A stretch of DNA of 20,559 bases, taken from Prasinococcaceae sp. CCMP 1430 (taxonomy: Eukaryota; Prasinodermophyta; Palmophyllophyceae; Prasinococcales; Prasinococcaceae). The position numbers and the translations under genes are program-made. Shown here in pieces: positions 9,140-18,441 of the stretch; position 1 is the first letter of the stretch; the number at the start of each line of letters is the position of its first letter. The stretch is taken from contig RQSC01000031.1 of assembly GCA_013416795.1 (NCBI GenBank), positions 296,696 to 317,254 on the forward strand, read 5' to 3'. The notes below the pieces were generated by a model. That model saw nothing but the letters and a program-made list of their open reading frames with translations, searched no databases and was not told the origin of the DNA.

Positions 9140-11161
9140 TCATGGCCCGTTGGACATGAAGAAGGTCCGATTGCCCGTGCGCTGCTTGCCGGACGCGTCG
9201 GGGTCTTGGTTGCGCATCTCAAGGAGCTTGAGCCTCTCGAGATGGGCGCGCATGGCGGTGGCCTTTGACTCGAGCTTGGCGCGCTGGCGGCGCTCGAGAT
9301 CGTCATCGAGCCTCGCGCAGCGCTTGCTCATCTCCTCCGAGTGCTTTCTGATGCGCGCCTGGCGCGCCTCAGCGCGTGAGCGCATGCGAGCGCGCTCCTG
9401 TGCCTGCTGCGCGCTGAAGATCTGCTCGCGGCTGGCCGGGCGGCGCACCGAGGCGTCGCCGTACGCGGGGGTGCCCGGAGGCGCGCTCAGGACGAGGCCC
9501 GTGTTGCGACCCACGGGTGTGGAAGCGAAGCGCCCCCTGCCACCTCGCACCATTCGCGTGTCGGCCGAGCGCGGGCGCGTTGGCGATGCCACGCGCGACC
9601 TCGCCATCGGCGTCGACGCTGTCGCGCTCGCCGAGTCGGTGCCGGCGCTCGCCGGGCGCATTGCCAACGTCTCCGAATGCACGCCGCTGCCATGCACGCC
9701 GCCACTGGTACGCGGCCGCAGCCGCCCACCCGGGCGTCGCACGCTGACGCGCGGGTCGCGCGCGCCCCACGCTGCGCCGTCTTCCCTGTTCATGAGCTCC
9801 AGAGGCTGGATGGGCTGGGCTTCCTCGGGGACCAAGTGACCCGCCATCGGGTTGGCGGTGTACGCGCGCGCCTGCGAGAGCTGTGAGGCGTCTGACAGGT
9901 CGCTGAGCCCGTTGACGAACTCACGGTAATCGACGTAGCCGTCGCCGCTCGCGTCGATGGACGCCACCACCTCGGCGACCTCCGCCTCGTCGAGCACGGG
10001 GCACGCAGAGGCGAGGCCCAGCTTGAACTCCTCCTGCGAGAGCACGCCATCGCCGTTGATGTCCATCTGCTTGAAAGCGTTCCTCAGCTTCTTCGAGGAG
10101 CGGTACATCGTGTCGCCCAGGACGCGGATGGCGCGCGTGCCGCCAATCCGCGCGATCGTTTCGTCGCGCCGCGCGGCTGCCGCGCGCTCCTCTTCGGCGG
10201 TGCGACTGGGACGCGACGATTCGAAATCCATTCCGACGATCTCGTGGCGGTCGAAGCGCTTGAAGAATTCCTCGTAGTCGATCGCCCCGTTGCCGTCCGC
10301 GTCGACCATCTGGCAGAGCCGCCGCACATGCCGCGGCTGCAGCCCCAGCCCGAGCTTATCGATGCCGCTCGTGAACTCCTCGTACGACAGCCCGCCGCTG
10401 CGGTCGGAATCCATCGCGCGAAAGGCGCTTCGGATGGTCGGCCCCGACTCTTCGAACTTGCGCACGATCAGGCGCGTGAGCAACTGGTCCGCGCGTCGCT
10501 CCTCGTACGAGCCCGGGGGGTACACGGGCTTGGCACCCACCGCAGGCGCCAGCTCGGCGCGCTTGCGGCTTGCCAGCAGCTCCTCGAAGCGCGAGTGCAC
10601 GGGCTCCCACGGGGCGCCGGTGAGCACGTTGTCGCGTGGATGCATCTGCTCCTCGTGGATGTTCGGCTGCAGCGGCTGGTAGCTAGCGAAGAAGTCGATG
10701 AACTCTTCGTAGTCGATTGTGCCGTCGCCGGTGCGGTCCAGCGTTCCCACCACGCCGTCGATTTGCGCATCTTCCAAGCCAAAGTTGAACTGTTCCAGGC
10801 CCTTCCGCAGCTCGCCCTTGTCGAGGGTGCCGCTCTGATCGACGTCCATGGATCGAAATTGCTGGCGCAGCTTGTCGAGTTTGTCGCCCATCGAGTAGAA
10901 CTTGTCGCCGATGCGCTTGAGCAGCGCACGCTCGTCGCGGACGCCGTATGATAGGGCGACGCGCTTTTTCGTGGGCTGCGCCGCACTTCCGGGTCTTTCC
11001 GCGTCCGTTGACGCCGCCGAGGCCAGGCCGGCGCGCGCCCCAGCGCTGCCGGTGCTCGCAGGACGGCTCGCTCGGCAGCCGCCGGGCGTCCTCGCGCCGG
11101 GCGTGGAGCGCGCGGTGGGCCAGAAGTCGCCCTTGTTGGAATACCTCGTGTACTCGCCCAA
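9140..11161 (-). CDS. Six-EF-hand calcium-binding protein with C-terminal coiled coil (5' end unresolved)
   Basis: The frame ends at TGA 9140-9142 and gives 673 residues from 11161, but that first codon is TTG. The frame stays open to 11359 (in-frame TGA 11360-11362) and still looks protein-like just upstream (DKLTSFLTDTDPPIL). With no ATG there, an upstream exon probably supplies the start. Numbering from 11161, six canonical 12-residue EF loops begin at residues 106, 142, 251, 287, 367 and 403 (DVDQSGTLDKGE, DRTGDGTIDYEE, DSDRSGGLSYEE, DADGNGAIDYEE, DINGDGVLSQEE, DASGDGYVDYRE). All have Asp at position 1, Gly at 6 and Glu at 12, so all should bind calcium. They form three pairs. Arg/Ser/Pro-rich sequence follows, then a charged helix (about 577-650) likely to form a coiled coil. 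Role: calcium sensing. A flagellar or cytoskeletal site is possible but unproven. Confidence 0.85.
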   Translation of the reverse strand: MGEYTRYSNKGDFWPTARSTPGARTPGGCRASRPASTGSAGARAGLASAASTDAERPGSAAQPTKKRVALSYGVRDERALLKRIGDKFYSMGDKLDKLRQQFRSMDVDQSGTLDKGELRKGLEQFNFGLEDAQIDGVVGTLDRTGDGTIDYEEFIDFFASYQPLQPNIHEEQMHPRDNVLTGAPWEPVHSRFEELLASRKRAELAPAVGAKPVYPPGSYEERRADQLLTRLIVRKFEESGPTIRSAFRAMDSDRSGGLSYEEFTSGIDKLGLGLQPRHVRRLCQMVDADGNGAIDYEEFFKRFDRHEIVGMDFESSRPSRTAEEERAAAARRDETIARIGGTRAIRVLGDTMYRSSKKLRNAFKQMDINGDGVLSQEEFKLGLASACPVLDEAEVAEVVASIDASGDGYVDYREFVNGLSDLSDASQLSQARAYTANPMAGHLVPEEAQPIQPLELMNREDGAAWGARDPRVSVRRPGGRLRPRTSGGVHGSGVHSETLAMRPASAGTDSASATASTPMARSRVASPTRPRSADTRMVRGGRGRFASTPVGRNTGLVLSAPPGTPAYGDASVRRPASREQIFSAQQAQERARMRSRAEARQARIRKHSEEMSKRCARLDDDLERRQRAKLESKATAMRAHLERLKLLEMRNQDPDASGKQRTGNRTFFMSNGP

Positions 11162-11359
11162 GATCGGGGGATCTGTGTCGGTCAGGAACGACGTCAGCTT
11201 GTCGCGGCCGGCATGCGCGGCGGCGGCAGCTGCCGAGGCGCGCCGCGCTTCGCCGCGGCGCAGCGGCGTCGGCGGCCTGCCGGGCGGGCCGAGTGCGCGG
11301 CCTGCGCCCGTTCCGGCGCCGCGAGAGCCACTCGCGAGGCGGCGCCGCGGATAACAACA

Positions 11360-11734
11360 TCAAAAACAACAACAACAACAACCGGAGCGATTTGGGTTTG
11401 GGTCGCGCGCGTTCCGTTCCAGACCCTGCAAATTGGGTATGAAGAGGGCACCAGAACCGGGCATAAAGGGACCGCCGCAGGGCTACCATGCATTTACCAT
11501 CAAAATGCATCAGCGAGGCCGGGCCATGTGCGTTCGCGCGGCCGCGTTGCCCGCCCGAAGCGTCGCCGCACATCAAAACGCATGCGTGTCCGGGTGGCCG
11601 CGCTGTGACAAGGTCAAAATCAACGTAAACCACCATCGGCGAGTGCGCCCCCTTGCCAGAGCGCAGGCGGCCCCCGCAGAGCGCGCGCGCTCGGCCGCTT
11701 TCCCTCTCTCGCTGCCTGTGCTTCCGTTCTTCCT
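11360..11734. other. Spacer between the EF-hand gene and the RecQ-RdRP gene
   Basis: About 375 bp between two leftward genes. It should contain the 3' untranslated region of the RecQ-RdRP gene and either the promoter or the missing 5' exon and intron of the EF-hand gene. On the minus strand the T-rich GTT run just before the EF-hand frame could be a splice-acceptor pyrimidine tract. An ATG at 11491-11493 (minus) opens a frame not in phase with the EF-hand frame. No independent gene is supported. Confidence 0.45.
11365..11382. repeat. AAC trinucleotide microsatellite (6 copies)
   Basis: Six exact AAC units (GTT on the minus strand), preceded by AACAACATCAAAA. It lies just outside the open frame of the EF-hand gene. 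Confidence 0.95.
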
Positions 11735-14700
11735 TCAGCCCATTGCTGCGTCCTCCGCCCACGCCCTGAGCAGGTAGCGCAGCTCTGCGCCGGCGAAAGC
11801 CCACGTCGCCAAACGCTCACGCGACGTGTGCCGGCGGTCCTTTGCCAGCGCATCAGCAGCCTGAGTAGCAACGCTGCAGAGCTCCAATCCGACCAGCCGC
11901 GCCTCCAGACCACGACGCGCGATGACATCCAGGCTTGCGAGCTCCTCCCGTGCGGAGATGAAGCGCGCGCGGAGAGCGCGGAGGGCGTCCCAGTAGGCAT
12001 CCTTGCCGCGCCGCTCCGAGACGCTAGCGGCGGCGGTCGTGTTGATCTCCTTGAGCTCCGCCAGCAGCCCGCGAGCGACCCGCTTGTACTCCTTGAGTGC
12101 AATTGCGGGAATGCGCGTGTTAGACCAGAACGGGCGCGGCGGCGGCGTGGATGCTGCAGGGGGCATCGGCGGCGCTTGCGGCGCGGATCGCGTGCGCTCG
12201 TCGAGCTCCACCAGCTTGTCGTTGACGGCTGCAAGCAATGAGGTTGATCGGTAGAACTTGGCACTTGTGCCCGACAGACCAAGCCCGGGATGCACCTTGC
12301 GGCTGCTGCTGCTGCTGCTGTCCTCGAAGTGCGCCAATCGCCAATGCGACTGGCCGTGCTCATCGTCATAGGTCGGCATCGCACAGGCCTCCTCTTTCAT
12401 GAGCGCGCGCGCAGCCTCTGACACGTCGTAGCCGTGTTTGGGAGCGTCGATGGCCAGAACGGCCAGGGAGCCCAGCTGGCGGAGCTGAGGCTGGAGAGCA
12501 CCGGGACGCTCTGTGAGAGACGTCTGAGCATCCACACAGCGAACCCACCGCGAAGAGGCGATGCCAAGCACGCGTCGCTGCTCGACGCTGAAGACGGCGT
12601 GCTCGCGAACTGCCTTGACCAGTCCGCCCATGTCGCGCACACTCCTCGCGTGGGCCGCAGATGCCTGCTTCACCCGTTCCACGTAGTCGGTGGTCCCAGG
12701 ACTTGAGGCGGGCGCGACCGTGCCCATGTTTGTCTTGGTTTTCTTCCTTGCACTCTGTTGCTCTTCGGTGCCATCGGACGCGGTGCTTCTGCTCCTCTTC
12801 TCACTCCTCTTCATCTTCTCCTTTTCGTCTCGCTTCGAGTTCTCAGCGCGGCACACCTTCCCAGCAGCGCCCTTGGTAGGCGCGGGAGCGCGAGGCGTCG
12901 CCGCGGCCGCCAGCGGCGATCGCCCGCCCGCCGCGCTCCTTGATTGCGACCGCGGCTTGGACGGCGATGGCGATGGCGCGAGGGCTGCCGGCGGCTTTGG
13001 CGGCGGCCTCGATCCCGGGGGCAGCGGCGGCTGTATGTCGGGCAGCAGCGCGAGCGCCGCCGCCTTCTTGGCCTGGCGCTCCTCCTCGGTCATGGCGGCG
13101 CAAACCCTTAAACCCTCCTTCTTGTGCAGGGAGTCGACGAAATCTCGCTCATAGACACACCACGCCGTGTCACCGTCGAAGTCGCCATTCGAGAGCCGCG
13201 AGGCCATGGAGGTCGTCTCGTCCGAGCAGTTTATGAAGATGACCCCTGGCATGAACACATCCAACTCTTGGCACGCGACCGCGGTTGCGACGACGACATC
13301 CTCCGGCTGATAGCTCGGCGACCTCCAGAGCGCCACCGGGCCCTCTACCCATCCATCTGGGCCGCGCACCGCTACCTCGCCCGGGCCCAACACCCCGAAG
13401 GGATCGGGGATCATGTACAGTTGCACCGCGGCCTGCAAAGGGATCTTGAAGTCAAAGAGCTCCTTGACCTCAGTCGCTTGGCGCCGCCTGAGGAACGCGG
13501 CAGCCTGTGAGGCGACGTCACGGTCATCGCCAGCTTCAATCGCCATTGAGACGGAGCTTGAACCGCGACGGCTAAGCAACTCCAAGAGTGCCTGCAGATT
13601 CTGCTCATCCTCGCGGACGCAGCGCCTCGGTAGACGCTCCAGTAGCCGCTGAGGACTGTTCGAGTCCGCCCAATTGTTGACCACAGCAGAGTGGGCCTCT
13701 GAGGCCATGCGCAGCAAGGCATTACGTAAGGCGAGAACCCCATCGTTCCCATTGGCCAGCCACGCACTAGCCTCCAGGACAGGGACAATCTCTCGGTATA
13801 GCCTAGGCGTATGGTGGATCGAGTCAGCCTTGCAATGCGCGACAACTTCAAACATGCACAGGCACGCATGTGGCGCGTCGCCGACGTCATACTTGACCTG
13901 GCTGTGCCTGATGGCCAGCGAGGATGTCTTCTCGAGCCCTAAGCGCTCGACGTAGTCCCTTTCCCTCAGCACAAGGAACATGCCCTTCGCTCCTCCGATG
14001 CGCGCCTGGAATGCGCTCGGAACAGATGATAAGGACAGCTGGTCGGCCACCCTCCTTCCGAGGCCCTCGCGCATGAATCCGCACCCATCGGTGAAGCATT
14101 CGCCGCGCTCATGGTCCGGGATCAGAGTTATATCACGGCTCCAATCGAGCTCGACGGTGGGCCGAGTCAGACTCAGGGAGAGTTCCAGATAGGCGCACGC
14201 CTTGAACGCCGGCTTGTTCAAGTTAGCCGCGCACTGAGGCATCATCTCCGCCAGGACGTCCTCGACGGCTATCCTATCAATGCCTCTCGATGACGAGTCG
14301 GAACTCTCAGCGAAGAAGTGCAGCACGCCAGGCTTGCAACAAAGCAGTCGGTACTGGCGACCCGCCACTGAGAGCGTCTCCCCCGTGAGCCGGCGAACCG
14401 TCGCGGCGCTGAGGTTGCCGATTCCAACCCTCAAGAACCTTCCATATCCAAATCGCCGCATAACGCGACGAGTGGCCTGCCCACTGCTCACGCTGTACTC
14501 CACGGGTGGGAAGAGCTCGATCTGAAGGCCGCCATCGTCGTTGTCCCGCGCTGCCGCGACGAAGACGAGCTCGCCTTGGCACGCCTGAGCGGCAGCGCTT
14601 GTTCTGTCGTGACCCCTGATGTCCTCGAAAGATTTTAACGCGTCTCTACTGTCGAAGGCGCTCGCCCAGCCTCCTGTTGCCCAATCAGGCTCCTTAATCG

Positions 14701-17700
14701 GCTCAGTCGAGTCCATCACGCAAGCGCACTTGCGGAAGGCGGAAGCGAGCTTGCGCTTGGCCATCAGCATCGACTCCGCTTCGCTCACCTCGGCAACGAG
14801 GCCTGCGGCCAGCATCTCATCAATGACCTCGACCTCCTTGCCCTCGTCGCGCATCGATTGCATACAAGCCGCAACGGCCCACTCCAGTAGAAACCGCCTG
14901 TCGAACGCCAAGGCATCCCACGCCTGCCAGAATGAAGCCCCTGTGGTGGCCTTGCCGAGGAGCTGGTAGCCTTTGCTCCGCAACGAGCGTCGCCCTTGAG
15001 CGCTGCCGGAAGCCGCTGTGGCCGGGCCGGCGGCGACGGTGCCGCGCAACAGCCGTTCTTGCACCGCCCTGATGCGATCGATGTTCTGCTGTTTCTCGAG
15101 TTCGTAAGGCACCAACGCAGCCGCATCCGCGACAGCCAAAGGAGTGTCGTTGTTGACCGGACAAGCGCCTTGAAGTGACTGTAGCGGCGGCACCACGGCC
15201 ACAACCGGACGCTTAAGCTCCTCCTCGATGGCCGCGATGATCTCAGTCGCTCGCGGCTCCGCGCACGCAGCGTCGAAGTCCTGTAGGCTGCAGTGTGTCG
15301 AGGGCTTCTTGGTCTTCGGCTCGACCTGGCTTGCCGCGATGAAGTTTCGAGCTTGCTTCCACGGTACCAGAACGCAGCCCTGATTGTGCGTGGCCGGCGG
15401 GACAACGAGATATGCCGAGAAGCGTGGCTGCGCGCAGCGACAAGTCAACCAGGCGAGCCCGTACCGGCCGATCGCGCGGCTTGAAAGGATGCCCTTGGCA
15501 AGGCTGGATTGAGAATTCGCGCTCGTGTTCGCGCGACGCGTCGCCAACTCATTTTCGCTGCGTGCCTCGTATCGTCGGCACGAAAGCAGCAAGGTGCCGC
15601 CGGTCCTGAACTGCAGCTTGCTGCGAGCCTGGGCGCTAAGAGCGTCCCAGCGAGGGATTTGCTGCAGCTTGAGGTCATTGCGAATGGCATCGAGGAGCTT
15701 TGTCGAAAGATCCGCTCGCCATGTGTTGGAAGCCTTGCCGTCAATGAGGCGTCTGAGGAGCGCGCGACAGCGTGCAGACACCAAGGCGTGGCCCGCGTAA
15801 TTTGCCGCGTGTATTAGTCTGAGGCGGCTTCGGTGGCTTGACACAGCCAGATCGAAGAGAACACCTTCCCGAAGAAGCAAGTCCTTCCAGCCCAGCCTCT
15901 CCTCTTCGGGGACGTGCGTCGCGGATGGTGCCTCGGCTGCTGATGATGCAATGCCAAGGCAGCACGCCGCCGCGTGCTCCACGTCGCTCTCAGTGTCGCT
16001 CTGGTCATCCCACTGCTTCGTAAACTTCCCACCGCAATCCTTTCGACGACGAGGCGTCAAGGACATGCATTCTATGCAGTCAGGACACTTCCACTTGCTT
16101 GCTCCAGCGCGATCTTGGGCTCCATCCGGCAGGCAACTCCGGTGAAACGCTCGCGGACACGTCGCGCAGCAAATGAGAAGCCCGGGCCCTGCGCACATGC
16201 TGCAAATCGACTCGTTGGGGTTCAGGGACGCCGGCAGTTCGAAAGTGGCCCAGACGTGCGCCACGGTAGTAGCTCCATTCGGGTGGCCCGCGCGCGTTTC
16301 CTCCAGGACTCTTTCGAAAGAGCGCTCCCATTCTATCCCTGCGGGGGTCGATGAGAAAACGAGGTGGCTGGCGTACTTCTCGTTCACACGCTGCACCCTG
16401 AACTGGAGGAGCCCCTTCACGATGAGTACACAGATCAGCTTCGAGAGGAACCACTCCACCAGACGCGGCGAGCAGCACGAAAATGGAAGAGCGGAGAGAT
16501 CGGCACGAGTTTTCTCGAGGAGCTGATTGAACGTCATGCTCTTCGCGGAGGACGTGAAAGCGGATAGAACACTGTGTGCAGGGACAGAGATGTCCTCCGA
16601 TTCGGCGTAGCACTCCTCGTCGAGGCCTGGATGTAACTCCAGGCAGACGTCGCAGAGCCCACAGTTCCCCCCGACGTCAGAGCTCTCGAGCGCTCGCTCG
16701 AGGGAGACCTTGCGGCAGGTGGCGACTGAGTCGAGCATGCGGAGGACCCGTATGGCATCATCGCGCCATGAGCGATCGCCGTGACCTAACACATTTGACC
16801 AAATCTTGAGGTCCTGGATGTGCCACGAGATAGAGCAGGCACCCGCGCCTCTGATGCGCCCCGCCTGCTCCATCAGCGCAACAGGGCTGGGAGGAACACA
16901 CAGCATTGCCACCCACTCTACATTGGGGTGTGCCTCCGCATGCGACAGCGCGGAGGTACTCACAACCACTTGCGTTTTGCCCTCGCGCCAACTATGGAGC
17001 ACCTCGCGCCTGGTCTCAGCGTCCATCCCACTCTCGCCTCTCCCGCTGTAATACGAAGCCAAATTTCCGAGCCTTGCAGCAAGGCTGCGCCCGTCCTTCT
17101 TCAGCTTGGAAAGCTCCATTACTGTATCGTTTGCGTCCGTTTTTCTCGGAACGAAGATGATGCCAGGACGCCCCAACAAAGTTTGACCTGGGTTCTGCGC
17201 ACTCGGGACTGCATCGAGCCCCCTCAGCAGCCTCTTCAGCGAGGCAGGGTCGCTGGGCCTTGCGCTAAGACGCTCCGTCACATCGTAAAAGATCCTGTGC
17301 TGCCTGCAGGACAGACGGAAGAACATGACGTTAGCGGTCTCGTCTGCCAGGCCAGTGATCTCACGAATCGCTGGCCAAAGAGGGCCAAGGGGGACGGCAG
17401 ACAATAGAGAGACCGGGGTCGTGCCACAGGACTGACGCACGCGTGCGACCCGCAGCCGGTACTCGTCAGCCTTGTCGTCGGCCAGCAGGTGGACCTCGTC
17501 GAGGCAGATGCGGCGGAGCCGTCCCTGCCTGCGGAGATCCTCGAGCGTCGACAGCAAGGCGGTTGGCCCGTGGGAATCGCCCCCGCTTGCTTTATGCAGA
17601 GTTGCTACGACGAGTGCCGCGCCCTGATGCCCCCGCAGCTCGGCGAGTTGGGCACGCTCAGCAGCGATCTTGTTGGGTTCGCTATCATGAGCCTCCAGCA

Positions 17701-18267
17701 GGAAGATCCTCAGCCCACCCACTGCCTGGCAGTTGCTGAGACTCGCGACCAGGGCGGTGGGCATTGCCTGCAGCGGGCAGAGGACCAGCGTGATTCCCCC
17801 AGCGGCGAGCGAGGGGCCCGCGATGGCCATGGTCTTGCCATGGCCCGTCGGCCACTCGCACACGACGTGGCGTCCGCTCAGCGAGGCGCGGAGCGCTTCC
17901 CTCTGCTGCGGCCGGAACTTGAAGCTCGCGGCGGAAGTGTTGCAAGCGGCGGCGAGAAAGGGCACCGACTCATCCAAGCGGCTCTCCACCGCAGCCTCGC
18001 TGGCATGACCGTAGCTGTGCATGCCGCTCATCCAGTCGGGCAGCTCAGCGTCGCGCAGGGCAGCCCTAAGCGCCTTCGCCCCTTCGCGGGACTTGATGAG
18101 CGCATCGAGCTCCCCGCCCCGCTCCCGGAGCTGCCGCTTCGCCTCAGCGAGTGCGGCATCGCCTGGTGCCGGCTGGTTTACCGCGGCGGATGCATCCTGC
18201 AGCCACTCGCTGCTGCTGTCCTCCCGCACTTCCTGCGCGCGCTCGAACGTGCGAAGAAGAATCACGG
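11735..18267 (-). CDS. RecQ-like helicase - PHD finger - cellular RNA-dependent RNA polymerase fusion (main exon)
   Basis: One stop-free frame of 2176 codons ends at TGA 11735-11737. Its first nominal start codon is a GTG (18263-18265), so translation should begin in an upstream exon or at ATG codon 79 (18029-18031). Numbering from the GTG: RecQ motif 0 FKFRPQQ (115-121), Walker A WPTGHGKT (138-145), DEVH box (256-259), motif III SAV (289-291), motif VI-like QAGRIRGAG (467-475). The RecQ zinc cluster follows: Cys517, CGLC at 535-538, Cys541. A winged-helix-like stretch (about 595-655) precedes a perfect C4HC3 PHD finger (Cys688, 691, 700, 703, His708, Cys711, 727, 730). Residues 740-1240 are unassigned. 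The RdRP begins near 1250 (RFGYGRFLRV), with FTDGCGFM (1391-1398), RIGGAKG (1422-1428), RSPSYQPEDV (1648-1657), catalytic DFDGD (1695-1699) and IDAPKHG (1939-1945). A basic, proline-rich insert (1728-1858) interrupts it. Expected activities are ATP-driven DNA unwinding and RNA synthesis from RNA or single-stranded DNA for silencing. GC content looks lower than in neighbouring genes. Confidence 0.95.
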
Positions 18268-18441
18268 CTTCAGTTTTTGTATTTGTTCAATCGCAACCGC
18301 GGTCGGTGCGTGCGACGTAGCGTGTGCGCACACGCGCGTGTGCGTGTGTTGGTTAGCACGTTGTACCATGTGTATATGTAGGCCGTAGGGGGAGCGGTCC
18401 GCGGATGGTGGGGCGCTGCATGCAATGCAGAGCGGACGCAC
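18268..18441 (-). other. GT-AG intron joining the ePHD exon to the RecQ-PHD-RdRP exon
   Basis: On the minus strand the donor is CGAAAG|GTGCGT (exon ends at 18442) and the acceptor is AACTGAAG|CC (exon resumes at 18267). The upstream exon ends after one base of a codon (G) and the downstream exon starts with CC. The codon GCC is restored and both frames continue in phase. A branch-point-like GTGCTAACC lies inside, and the first AG after it is the proposed acceptor. An in-frame TGA at 18287-18289 stops unspliced readthrough. RNA evidence is lacking, so this remains a prediction. Confidence 0.75.

Noticed and set aside
11365-11382. CRISPR or other structured array
   Set aside because: Only a six-copy trinucleotide microsatellite; no spaced direct repeats occur anywhere in the window.
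11735-18265. Viral origin for the RdRP
   Set aside because: The motifs (FTDG.G, GG.KG, DFDGD, DAPKHG) are those of the cellular QDE-1/RDR double-barrel polymerases, not the palm-domain GDD of RNA viruses, and the protein is fused to RecQ and PHD domains.
18263-18265. GTG as the real start of the RecQ-RdRP protein
   Set aside because: Eukaryotic nuclear genes rarely start at GTG. The in-phase splice from the ePHD exon, or an ATG start at residue 79, explains the frame better.
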